The notes under the pieces: model-generated
Seen by the model: only the letters and a program-made list of their open reading frames with translations
Databases searched by the model: none
What the model was told of the DNA's origin: nothing
Origin: JAKLDO01 sp035354435
GTDB taxonomy: Bacteria > UBP6 > UBA1177
Direction of reading: 5' to 3'
NCBI GenBank assembly: GCA_035354435.1
Contig: DAOQAY010000007.1
Span: forward strand, 1 to 35,258
Length of the DNA: 35,258 nt
Position numbers and translations under genes: made by a program
Shown here: positions 22,289 through 30,191 of the stretch, in pieces
Layout: every line of letters begins with the position of its first letter
Position numbering within the stretch: position 1 is the stretch's first letter

Positions 22289-23890
22289 TCAGACTATCTC
22301 TTCAGGAAATATTTCAGTGTTTATTGCATCCGGTTTTGTTTCCGGGTAATCTATATTGAAGTGCAGTCCGCGGCTTTCATGTCTTTTCATTGCACTTTTA
22401 ATTATAAGTTCTGCGACCAGGGTGATATTTCGAAGCTCAAGCAAATCCCTGTTAACTTTGAAATTCCAATAGTATTCATGGATCTCAAATTTTATAAGTT
22501 CAAGCCTTTTTAAAGCCCTTTCAAGTCGTTTGTTGCTTCTGACAATTCCTACATAATTCCACATAAACCTTCTTATCTCGTCCCAGTTCTGTTTTAAAAC
22601 AATGTTTTCATCTTTATCGGTGGCCGACCCTTCATTCCATTCAGGCGGTTCAATATCAGACTGCTTAAAATTGGTAACATAATCGATCATTTCTTTTGCA
22701 GCATATCTTGCCATTACAGCAGCTTCGAGAAGAGAATTGGAAGCCAGTCTGTTTGCACCGTGAAGCCCTGTATGGGCAACTTCTCCACTGACGAAAAGTC
22801 CCGGGATTATTGTCTTTCCATGCGGATCGCTCTTTAATCCTCCGCACATATAATGAGCAGCAGGAACTACAGGAATCGGTTCTTTTCTCATATCTATGCC
22901 GGCATCGAGACATATCTTGAAAATATTAGGGAATCTTTTTCTTAAGAAATTACCGTCGAGATGCCGCATATCAAGAAATACATTGTCATCTCCTGTTCGT
23001 TTCATTTCGTGGTCGATGGCTCTGGCGACAATATCTCTGGGTGCAAGTGATCCGGAAGGGTGGTATTTATCCATAAAAGGACAGCCTCTTTTGTCAATGA
23101 GAATCCCGCCTTCTCCTCTTAATGCTTCCGAGATCAGCATCGAAGTTACCTTTTCATGGTAAAGAATGGTGGGGTGAAACTGTATCATTTCCATATTAAC
23201 TGCCGGAACTCCAGCCCTGAAACCGATAGCGACACCGTCACCCGAAGTAACATCCGGATTCGATGTGTAGAGATATACTTTACCGCATCCGCCTGTTGCA
23301 ATCAGAATGCTTTTTGAGCAAACCGTAATGACCTGTCCATTTAAATTGTTAAGTATGTAAGCTCCGATAGCCATATTGGAGCTGGAAAGCAGGAACTTTG
23401 ATGTTGTGATAATATCAATGGCTGTGTGGTTTTCAAGGAGTGTTATCTCAGAATGTTTCAATACTGCATTCTTTATGGTTTTTATAAGCTCCATTCCTGT
23501 TATATCACCTGCATGGACAACTCTTCGCTCAGTGTGTCCGCCTTCTTTGCCAAGATCAAGACTTCCTTTTTCATTTTCAGTAAAGCGGCACCCGAGAAGT
23601 TTGAAATAATTTATAGCATCAGGTCCGTTCTCGACAAAAAACCGGACAACTTCACTGTCGTTCAGTCCGGCTCCAGCTGTCATGGTATCGGAAATGTGCT
23701 TTTCGAATGAATCCTGATCGAAGTCCACCACACTGGCAATTCCGCCCTGTGCGTTGGCGCTGTTAGAAATATCGAGGCTTTCCTTTGTTATCAGTAGTAC
23801 ACGAATGCCTTTGTCCGCAAGACTTAGTGCCGTTGAAAGTCCTGAAAGGCCGCTTCCGATAATCAAAGCATCGGTGTAAATGCGGCTCAT
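22289..23890 (-). CDS. nadB: L-aspartate oxidase
   Basis: This 533-residue flavoprotein catalyses FAD-dependent oxidation of L-aspartate to iminoaspartate, the first step of de novo NAD synthesis. Motifs are the dinucleotide loop DALIIGSGLSGLSTALSLA, SNSANAQGGIASV, EGGHTERRVVHAGDITG, GDGVAIGFRAGVPAVNMEMIQFHPT, SEALRGEGGIL, VVPAAHYMCGGL and GEVAHTGLHGANRLASNSLLEA. The length is normal (~540). nadA and nadC are absent from the window. It starts one base after the PilZ gene stop and so ends a five-gene leftward run; the start ATG follows GGAGTGAT. Confidence 0.96.
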   Translation of the reverse strand: MSRIYTDALIIGSGLSGLSTALSLADKGIRVLLITKESLDISNSANAQGGIASVVDFDQDSFEKHISDTMTAGAGLNDSEVVRFFVENGPDAINYFKLLGCRFTENEKGSLDLGKEGGHTERRVVHAGDITGMELIKTIKNAVLKHSEITLLENHTAIDIITTSKFLLSSSNMAIGAYILNNLNGQVITVCSKSILIATGGCGKVYLYTSNPDVTSGDGVAIGFRAGVPAVNMEMIQFHPTILYHEKVTSMLISEALRGEGGILIDKRGCPFMDKYHPSGSLAPRDIVARAIDHEMKRTGDDNVFLDMRHLDGNFLRKRFPNIFKICLDAGIDMRKEPIPVVPAAHYMCGGLKSDPHGKTIIPGLFVSGEVAHTGLHGANRLASNSLLEAAVMARYAAKEMIDYVTNFKQSDIEPPEWNEGSATDKDENIVLKQNWDEIRRFMWNYVGIVRSNKRLERALKRLELIKFEIHEYYWNFKVNRDLLELRNITLVAELIIKSAMKRHESRGLHFNIDYPETKPDAINTEIFPEEIV

Positions 23891-23891
23891 A

Positions 23892-24320
23892 TCACTCCAT
23901 TATATACCAGTATTCACAGATCAGATCATCAACTGCTTTGCTTATTACCTGTCTGTCTTTTTCACTCATATCGGTAAACTTTACGCTGATACCGACAAAC
24001 TGTCCGTCATTAGTGTTCCTTAATACCAGTGCATGACAGTTAACTATATGATCCGTTCCCGGAACCTGAAATTCGAGCTGGATTGTAGTATTGTCAGAAT
24101 AGGGGTTTGGTGAGAGGATATACATGCCGCTGACACTCAGATTCCCTGTCTGCTGAAAATAATTGGCATTTCCGTCAATATTGCGGACCCACATTTTAAC
24201 AGGTATCCTTTCTTTTGTTCTTCTCTCTTTTCCTCTTCGATCGGGGTTGTCTCTTGAATCTTTGGGAAGTTTGAACTGAACATCATCTCTGCGGTCCTCT
24301 TTTTTTCTTCTATCGTCCAT
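23892..24320 (-). CDS. PilZ domain protein
   Basis: This 142-residue protein has the PilZ c-di-GMP signature: R34-x3-R38 in RRTKERIPV and N60-L-S-V-S-G65 in TGNLSVSGMYI, followed by a beta-barrel (FQVPGTDHIVNCHALVL). The N-terminal ~30 residues are very charged (DDRRKKEDRRDD). A longer frame exists upstream, but an in-frame ATG at 24326 lies directly on the AGGAG, while the ATG at 24320 is six bases from it, so I use 24320. No output domain follows, so it is a stand-alone receptor whose partner is unknown. It is sandwiched between a beta-barrel gene and nadB. Confidence 0.88.
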   Translation of the reverse strand: MDDRRKKEDRRDDVQFKLPKDSRDNPDRRGKERRTKERIPVKMWVRNIDGNANYFQQTGNLSVSGMYILSPNPYSDNTTIQLEFQVPGTDHIVNCHALVLRNTNDGQFVGISVKFTDMSEKDRQVISKAVDDLICEYWYIME

Positions 24321-24395
24321 ACTCATCTCCTTTGATAGACACAAACTACAGTTAAGAATATTATCCACTGAAAAAAGAAAGTCCAATTAAATAGG

Positions 24396-25316
24396 CTATT
24401 GTACAGGCGGTTCCCACACAATATTGAATGAAAAAGTCATATATTCCCTGTTGTACATAAAATTCCCGTAAATACCGCCAGCACCCGGTTTATAAAATGC
24501 AAGACTGAATGTTTTCATGGTCGTGTTCCATGTAAATTCTTTTGAAAAAGAAAGATTGTTAAAGCCAAGTCCGGCTCTAAACCAGCTTATTCTGAACTCA
24601 AACCCGGTGTAAAAGTCGAAATCTTTAAGATTGCTTCTTTTGTTTGCAAATTTTTCCTTTTCAGGTTCAAGGTGATACTGCCAGCCGTTATTTACAAAGA
24701 ACATATCGTTAAAATTAAGCTCGAACTGCCAGTTCAGTTTTCTTGGAATATCAGGTCCATAGAATGTCCAGAAATCAGTTGCTGCAAATCCTACATATAA
24801 AAATTTTGTAATCATAGCGGATATGCCGACATCAAAAGAATGTGAACTGATATTTTTTCTTTGTATCGGAGTGAATTTTCCTATGTAATTGTTAACATTT
24901 ATGCCGCCATAGACCATTTTATAGAACGGGAAGGCAATGTTCGTTTTTATCTGATTGAGTCCGCTATTTCTATTATAAATAATACCGCCGCCGACAACTG
25001 AGGTTTTAGAATCGCTAACTGAAACTGATGCTGAGTCAAGATAATTATATAAAAGTGAGAAGGTAAATTGTTTCTGGGTCATGGTCAGAGATGGGTTCAT
25101 CAGAAACTGGGAATTATGACTTAATATAGCACCGCATCCTTTGCCGCAGTTCTGGGAATCAATAGAATGAGAAAGTTCTTTGCTTCTATAACCGAATGAA
25201 GTGTCGGTAACCTGTTCTGTGGGATCTCCTCCTTCAGAATAATCTGCAAAAATATTTCCTGAAACTAAAACAACAGCGACAAGGAAAAAGAATCTTCGTG
25301 TATTGAAATATCCCAA
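24396..25316 (-). CDS. Outer-membrane beta-barrel protein
   Basis: This 306-residue protein starts with a Sec signal peptide (RRFFFLVAVVLVSGNIFA). The mature part alternates hydrophobic/aromatic strands and turns (FSLLYNYLDSASVSVSDS, SVVGGGIIYNRN, AFPFYKMVYGGINVNNYIG, FEFRISWFRAGLGFN) and ends in TFSFNIVWEPPVQ, as expected for a barrel. I do not recognise its family; it is loosely like PorV/UPF0164-type barrels. The start is TTG, lying 52 bases inside the upstream HATPase gene; AGGAGG sits six bases before it and strongly supports this choice. No other in-frame ATG would retain the signal peptide. Confidence 0.75.
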   Translation of the reverse strand: MGYFNTRRFFFLVAVVLVSGNIFADYSEGGDPTEQVTDTSFGYRSKELSHSIDSQNCGKGCGAILSHNSQFLMNPSLTMTQKQFTFSLLYNYLDSASVSVSDSKTSVVGGGIIYNRNSGLNQIKTNIAFPFYKMVYGGINVNNYIGKFTPIQRKNISSHSFDVGISAMITKFLYVGFAATDFWTFYGPDIPRKLNWQFELNFNDMFFVNNGWQYHLEPEKEKFANKRSNLKDFDFYTGFEFRISWFRAGLGFNNLSFSKEFTWNTTMKTFSLAFYKPGAGGIYGNFMYNREYMTFSFNIVWEPPVQ

Positions 25317-26083
25317 TCAAAACCTCCTCTTGCAGAAGCCAATGAAACAATATATAACCCCAATCCTGCTCCGGTTCCAGTATTTTTTTTCCTGAAAGGG
25401 CATCTCAATTTAGCTTTCGTTCTAATGGTATCAACAGTGCCCTTGAAATTATTAGAGAAAACAAGTTCGCGGTCATGAACAGATATTTTATATCCGCCTG
25501 AACCGTGATCTATCCAGTTGGATATTATCTCTTCAATGACATAATTAAAAACATGAGCATCAGGAAGATTGTCAATAAACCAGTCGTTGGTATTTTGCAG
25601 TTCAAATGAAATTTTATTCTTCCGGCACAGAGCTTCTATCATCTGGATGATCTCAGTAAAGTCGGAACGGTTGTTTTTCAAAACGCCAGTTTTCTGAAGA
25701 AGGTGTCCGATTATATTTATCTGTTTTCCGAATCTGATCCCGTGAGCAGTCCGCTGTTTGATGATATCTTCTTCAATATATTCAAAATGTTCAAAAGGAA
25801 AAAAGAGATTTGTTATGTCGTGTCCGATCCTGCTTATAAAGAAATTCCCCGGATTTTCAAGAAGATACGCTTCCTGATCTTCGGGTCTTACTTCTGAATC
25901 ACAAACAACAGTAAAATGGAACCCTTTGAATTTTGAGAAGAAAAGGAGGGGGTTGTCGGTAAAAAGCAGATCGATCTCTTTTATTTTATCACTGCTGAGA
26001 TTATTCAGTTCAACAATTTCATCCGCAATATGTTCGAATCCGCTTCCTTTTACAGCTGCTGAATTGAACCATTTTTTATTCAT
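25265..26083 (-). CDS. HATPase-domain protein without a recognised His phosphoacceptor
   Basis: This 272-residue protein ends in a GHKL ATPase domain: N-box EEIISNWIDHG, a G1-like region where FSNNFKG replaces the usual D-x-G-x-G, and a clear G2 box GTGAGLGLYIVSLA followed by ASARGGF. The N-terminal ~140 residues are acidic and aromatic (FSKFKGFHFTVVCDSE, FISRIGHDITNLFF) and do not match HisKA or a sensor I know. Possible roles are an unorthodox histidine kinase, an anti-sigma-like switch or a phosphotransfer partner. I start at the ATG 26083, not the TTG six bases upstream. The start overlaps the transglutaminase stop by 8 bases (ATGAATAA) and its end overlaps the barrel gene by 52. Confidence 0.75.
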   Translation of the reverse strand: MNKKWFNSAAVKGSGFEHIADEIVELNNLSSDKIKEIDLLFTDNPLLFFSKFKGFHFTVVCDSEVRPEDQEAYLLENPGNFFISRIGHDITNLFFPFEHFEYIEEDIIKQRTAHGIRFGKQINIIGHLLQKTGVLKNNRSDFTEIIQMIEALCRKNKISFELQNTNDWFIDNLPDAHVFNYVIEEIISNWIDHGSGGYKISVHDRELVFSNNFKGTVDTIRTKAKLRCPFRKKNTGTGAGLGLYIVSLASARGGFDWDISIHEDSFSLSLLF

Positions 26084-27488
26084 ATTCAAAACCTGTCACT
26101 GAAATTTCAATATTGTTCATGAACTTTAGAACAGTTAAAGAAATATCTTCTCTCGACTGACTGGTTCCATTTCCTGTCATAAGCAATATTCTGGAAGAAT
26201 CTGCTTTCTCAATACCGAAAGTTGAATCAACATTTATCCACTTCCCGCCATTGTAGACTATATTCCAGTTATGAAAAAAGAACCTGCCCTCATTATCGAG
26301 TACAAGACCGTAAGCCATTTTTACAGGAATTCCTATTGATTTTAAAAGTGCCGATAATAATGTGGAGTGTTCTGTGCAGTCTCCTGATTGTTCCTTCAGC
26401 ACTTCACTTGCCGAAAGGTTGCCGAATTTGTAATTTTTATCTTTGATGTGTCTGAAAACAAACCTTACCATTCTTTTTATCATTTCATTCCTGTCTGGAG
26501 CGCCATTTACAATCTTTTTTGCTGTATCTGCTATCAACTTGTTATTACTGTCCTCATAAAGATTCGGCATTGTATCTTGTTTTTCAGGTTCAGAGCCGTC
26601 ACAGTACTGAAAAGAAGTATTTGTTACAGAAACAGAATTCCCGTTCTTTTTTACTTTCTGGAAACACATTTCAGGAATTTCAGGTATTCGGCCACCGTTT
26701 TCTCCTGTAAATGTGAAAACAACCTTTTTTGTAAATCTCGGCCGTTTAAGGGCAATTCCTTTATTCTCTATCGCAGTGGAAGCAATTATATCATTTTCGT
26801 TTTTTGAAGAAGAATTCGCAATTTTATTTTCGAAAGAAGTATCAGATCCGTCAAGAGTATAGGTTATAAGTCCATTCTGAAGCTCCGATCTTATCACGAC
26901 ACTGTTAGATAAAACAAATGTGATTGGAATACCGCCGTAATTTACGGTTGCCTTTATGTTTCCGGAAGTTTCTTTGACGGCGGAGTAAGTTATTTCTTTT
27001 ACAGAAAGGCTGTCTTCTGAAATTACTGTTGTTTTTCCGCCTTTGAGCAGTTGTTCAGCTGAGAATTTCTTGAATATCAGACTGAAAAATGTTACGCCGC
27101 CTTCAAGAGAATATGAAAAATTCTCTCTGTTATTGTTCTTCTCCAGCTCGGCAGTGAAAACCCCGTTTTTAACAACTCCTTTGGCTTTGATATTACTGGA
27201 AATCTCACTACTTTCGGATTCAACTGATACAGGTGTGAATTTTTTACAGTCAGCTTTAACAATGGAGTGTGATTTCATTGTTATTACAAAAGAACCACGG
27301 TTGATCTCCATATTTGAAGAAGAATCAAGTGTAATAATGCATGTGCCGGATTTGTCTGTGGATTCACTCCACTTGTCGATACTTGAGCCTATCTTATTTC
27401 CCATCATATAAATAGAGTATGTTTTCTCATCGGCTGAACATATCAGAAAAAATAACAGGGAAAATATAATAACAGCAATCTTTTTCAT
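26076..27488 (-). CDS. Transglutaminase-like periplasmic protein
   Basis: This protein has 470 residues from the ATG at 27488, which gives the signal peptide MKKIAVIIFSLLFFLICSA; the frame is open upstream with poor signal features. The C-terminal core has a Cys-His-Asp triad: C371 in EQSGDCTEHSTLLSALLK, H406 in FFFHNWNIVY and D421 in WINVDSTFG. It is the transglutaminase-like/protease-like fold common in bacterial periplasmic proteins; the reaction cannot be told. The N-terminal ~300 residues (SSNMEINRGSFVITMKSHS, GGIPITFVLSNSVVIRS) look like beta-sheet domains, similar to many transglutaminase-superfamily proteins with YceI-like or unknown N-regions. It is the first gene of the leftward run to nadB. 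Confidence 0.82.
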   Translation of the reverse strand: MKKIAVIIFSLLFFLICSADEKTYSIYMMGNKIGSSIDKWSESTDKSGTCIITLDSSSNMEINRGSFVITMKSHSIVKADCKKFTPVSVESESSEISSNIKAKGVVKNGVFTAELEKNNNRENFSYSLEGGVTFFSLIFKKFSAEQLLKGGKTTVISEDSLSVKEITYSAVKETSGNIKATVNYGGIPITFVLSNSVVIRSELQNGLITYTLDGSDTSFENKIANSSSKNENDIIASTAIENKGIALKRPRFTKKVVFTFTGENGGRIPEIPEMCFQKVKKNGNSVSVTNTSFQYCDGSEPEKQDTMPNLYEDSNNKLIADTAKKIVNGAPDRNEMIKRMVRFVFRHIKDKNYKFGNLSASEVLKEQSGDCTEHSTLLSALLKSIGIPVKMAYGLVLDNEGRFFFHNWNIVYNGGKWINVDSTFGIEKADSSRILLMTGNGTSQSREDISLTVLKFMNNIEISVTGFEYE

Positions 27489-27546
27489 TCTACACCGGAT
27501 AATAAAATTCTTCAGGATGAATATTAAAGTATAAGTAAATAAAAGC

Positions 27547-27576
27547 AAAAAAAAACCGGGCAGATAACTGCCCGGT
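27547..27576 (-). terminator. Rho-independent terminator after the pentapeptide-tether lipoprotein
   Basis: A perfect 9-bp stem ACCGGGCAG / CTGCCCGGT (27555-27563 with 27568-27576), a four-base loop and nine T on the minus strand, 24 bases beyond the stop at 27601. It insulates the next leftward run. Confidence 0.93.
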
Positions 27577-27600
27577 AAAAAATAAAATTTAGAAAATTAA

Positions 27601-29979
27601 TCAGTAACAAACACCTATAGATGGTGAACCTTCTACTCCAGGATCAAGTGGTTGGTCAACAAATGCATAGTAATCATCCGGTGACCAGATTGGAACAAGA
27701 ACAGCCTCGGATGAAGGATATTTGCATATTTTGTATTTTTGAGCATCTGTTGAAATACCTTCATCAGTCATTGCAGTGTCAGATACTATTCCATCACCTG
27801 GATATAAAGGATTAGCTTCAGGGGCCGGAAGTGATGGATCCCATTTAACAACTGCTACAACTTTCCATTCATTAGGTTTTAAAATGAAGTTTTTGGAAGT
27901 TGTCGCATAATTATCAGCAGTACGGACTTCGGTTCCACTTTGAACTCTTGCAGGTCGTGGAGTATCAACTCCGTCAACAAAAATTTCAACTCTTGTATTA
28001 ACTTCGTAAGCGGAATCATCACTTTTATAATTTTCAGCACATCTGTCCACTCCATCCAGAAAGCTTGATGTGCATGTGAAATAGTTGACAACAATAAGGT
28101 ATTGATCATCGATTATTTCTTCATCAGGAATTCCGTTTCCATCTTTATCTTCAATCGGTCCAAGACCTATGGTTTCAGGAGTTTCAAAATTGTTGCCCCC
28201 CCATTTGTTATCAATATCAAGTGAGGCTTTCCATTTAATAGTCTGATCACCAGCAGCCCCAAGTCCACTATCGCCGAAATAACAATCATCATGGCGGTAA
28301 TATTTTTCATCAACGGAAGAATCGAAGTTAGGTCCTTCTCCGTCAGGAAGAGCAAATGTTCCGATAACACCTTCAAGCGGAGTATAACCGTAAATCGGTG
28401 CTTCAAGACTTGTTCTCTTGACCATGTGAATATCAAGGTCGACTTGTACTCCGCCGCCCTTATCCCACTCAGAACTTGTCTTGTAGCCCTTATCCCATGT
28501 AAGCTGAGCGACTACTCGTGCCTGAGGAATGATCTTCGGAAGAACTGTTATATCAGCGGTATCGCTGACAAGATCCGTCTGTTTATCAACGGTTTCAGCC
28601 TGAATATTGATCTTGTAATATTTTGTTTTAAACTTTTCACAATATTTCTGACGGCAGATCAGATAATTTGAAAGGTCAAGGAAATAGAACTCATCACTTG
28701 TATTTGAAGGTTCTGTGTTTCCGCAAATATCGTTACAGGACTTTTCATTATAGCTGCTGTTTTCTTCAGCATATTTTCTCGGAGTAATCATAAGTCCTGT
28801 GAATTCAGCTCTTTTGGGATTGTTACCATCTGAGGAATCAAGAAGCCACTGTCCTGCAGAACCTTTATCGCTGTCAGGAAGCTTGATTTTTGATTTATCA
28901 ATAAGAGGCGTGGGCGATTCTGTCATTTCCCATTTGTACTTGATGTAATATCTTTTTTCCCAGTTTGCAAGGCATGTTCTTGAATCTTCAGCTTTGTCAG
29001 GATCTGAAACACAAGTGTTTTTAAGGTTCATTGAAACCTTGTCCTTGAGATTTCTATATGACATTTCGCCACCGGTAGTATATTCGAAAAGAACCTTAAT
29101 TATAGGTTTGGGAGGCTTGTTCGGCTGACGCGTTACCTGAATTTTATAGCTTGTGGCATTGTTTCCGCAGGTTAAAGTTTTCTGCTTCGAAGGATCGTTT
29201 GTGCAGATCTCTATTGAAAAATCTCCTGAAATTTTGTAATCTGCAGGAGGATTTTTTGTGAGTTCTGCTGCAGCTTTCTGATTATAGCTGAGAAGTACTT
29301 TGAATTGCGGATTGTATTTAGTCTCTTTGAAGCTTTTTTTGCATTTTTTCACATCACCTGTTGCATTCATATCAAGAGGGCAGAGTTCGGCAATATTGCT
29401 TCCTTCAGTTGCAGCCATATTGTCGAAAGTAAGAAGTTTTTCATTCCATCCTTCCTGAATTATGCCGCTGGCGGTTTTCTGGATCTGGATCTTAAAAAGA
29501 TTTTTATAACTTGCGTTGTCGATCACTTCGATCTGATTTCCATCCGGGTCAAGCATATTAATCTTAAATATCTTTAATGTGCCTGTAACACCTCTGTTGT
29601 AAATTTCAAATTCCTGAGTTATGCTTTCAGGAAGTTCAGCTTTAAGTGCTAAAACGGCAGCGTCGTCATCTGTTGCTTCTTCATCGGTGACGGTATCATC
29701 GGCAACTTCTCCGTCGGTGACGGTATCATCTGTGACGGTATCGTCGGTGACGGTATCATCGTTAACTTCATTATCAACTACTGTTTCATCTGTTACTTCT
29801 TCATCGGTAGTTGTTTCATCCGGATTTTGATTGTTATTGCTGTCCCACGGATAGTAGGAAAAAACTTTTTTCGCCGGGTTAGAAGCTACTTCAGGTTTTC
29901 CTTCAACATCATAACTGTTACAGGAAATGAAAGCTGAAGCAAACAACAGCAGCAGCGTAACCATAAGTAATCTTTTCAT
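27601..29979 (-). CDS. Large lipoprotein with pentapeptide tether and DUF2135-like C-terminal domain
   Basis: This 792-residue protein has a lipoprotein signal (MKRLLMVTLLLLFASAFISC, Cys20). Residues ~52-107 are an acidic tether of DDTVT-type repeats. A beta-rich domain follows (QEFEIYNRGVTGTLKIF, like ASH/PapD-like folds), then a large Cys-containing middle region (RTCLANWEKRYYIKYKWEM, EKSCNDICGNTEPS). The C-terminal part (VQVDLDIHMVKR, HDDCYFGD, KASLDIDNKWG, YLIVVNYFTC, TRVEIFVDG) recalls the DUF2135/YfaP-like VDLDLHL...DDPSLDID...HYY module of secreted myxococcal proteins. This assignment is moderate. GGAGG lies before the ATG; promoter at 30034-30061, terminator at 27547-27576. It is probably an outer-membrane or surface lipoprotein of unknown binding role. 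Confidence 0.8.
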   Translation of the reverse strand: MKRLLMVTLLLLFASAFISCNSYDVEGKPEVASNPAKKVFSYYPWDSNNNQNPDETTTDEEVTDETVVDNEVNDDTVTDDTVTDDTVTDGEVADDTVTDEEATDDDAAVLALKAELPESITQEFEIYNRGVTGTLKIFKINMLDPDGNQIEVIDNASYKNLFKIQIQKTASGIIQEGWNEKLLTFDNMAATEGSNIAELCPLDMNATGDVKKCKKSFKETKYNPQFKVLLSYNQKAAAELTKNPPADYKISGDFSIEICTNDPSKQKTLTCGNNATSYKIQVTRQPNKPPKPIIKVLFEYTTGGEMSYRNLKDKVSMNLKNTCVSDPDKAEDSRTCLANWEKRYYIKYKWEMTESPTPLIDKSKIKLPDSDKGSAGQWLLDSSDGNNPKRAEFTGLMITPRKYAEENSSYNEKSCNDICGNTEPSNTSDEFYFLDLSNYLICRQKYCEKFKTKYYKINIQAETVDKQTDLVSDTADITVLPKIIPQARVVAQLTWDKGYKTSSEWDKGGGVQVDLDIHMVKRTSLEAPIYGYTPLEGVIGTFALPDGEGPNFDSSVDEKYYRHDDCYFGDSGLGAAGDQTIKWKASLDIDNKWGGNNFETPETIGLGPIEDKDGNGIPDEEIIDDQYLIVVNYFTCTSSFLDGVDRCAENYKSDDSAYEVNTRVEIFVDGVDTPRPARVQSGTEVRTADNYATTSKNFILKPNEWKVVAVVKWDPSLPAPEANPLYPGDGIVSDTAMTDEGISTDAQKYKICKYPSSEAVLVPIWSPDDYYAFVDQPLDPGVEGSPSIGVCY
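29668..29817 (-). repeat. 15-bp in-frame tandem repeat encoding DDTVT-type units
   Basis: Units such as gtgacggtatcatc(g/t) on the plus strand, partly identical, encode DETVVDNEV, DDTVTDDTVTDDTVTD and GEVADDTVTDEE. The unit length of 15 bases keeps the frame. Identity is highest in the middle (29712-29758). Confidence 0.85.
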
Positions 29980-30033
29980 TTCTCAAGCCTCCAATAATTA
30001 TTTAAAGTATGCACAACATCAAACTTCTACAGG

Positions 30034-30061
30034 ATTATAAAATGAGAGTCGCAAAAGTCAA
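30034..30061 (-). promoter_or_regulatory. Sigma70-like promoter of the pentapeptide-tether lipoprotein
   Basis: Minus strand TTGACT (30056-30061) and a perfect TATAAT (30034-30039) with a 16-base spacer lie 55 bases ahead of the ATG at 29979. It overlaps the start of the rightward small ORF. Confidence 0.75.
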
Positions 30062-30191
30062 AAAAAAAGAACGGCCGTTTAAACAGATATCAGATAAATC
30101 AATATGTGTAATAAATATGGAAAAAAACTTCTTGAAATTGCCCGGATCAACGAGTAGACTTCCCGCTGAAATATTGCCGGAGAAAAAATGA
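30042..30191 (+). CDS. Small basic protein, 49 residues (tentative)
   Basis: The frame gives 49 residues from the ATG at 30042, which has AGGA eight bases upstream; an alternative ATG lies at 30009. It is rich in Lys and Arg at the N-terminus (RVAKVKKKERPFK) and ends LPAEILPEKK. Its stop overlaps the next ATG by four bases (ATGA), a hallmark of translational coupling. Against it, its 5' end overlaps the leftward promoter. No family recognised. Confidence 0.45.
   Translation: MRVAKVKKKERPFKQISDKSICVINMEKNFLKLPGSTSRLPAEILPEKK

Noticed and set aside
29621..29830. Rightward Ser/Val-rich ORF across the lipoprotein tether
   Set aside because: It is the antisense shadow of the 15-bp repeat; its repetitive composition mirrors the real gene and it has no ribosome site.
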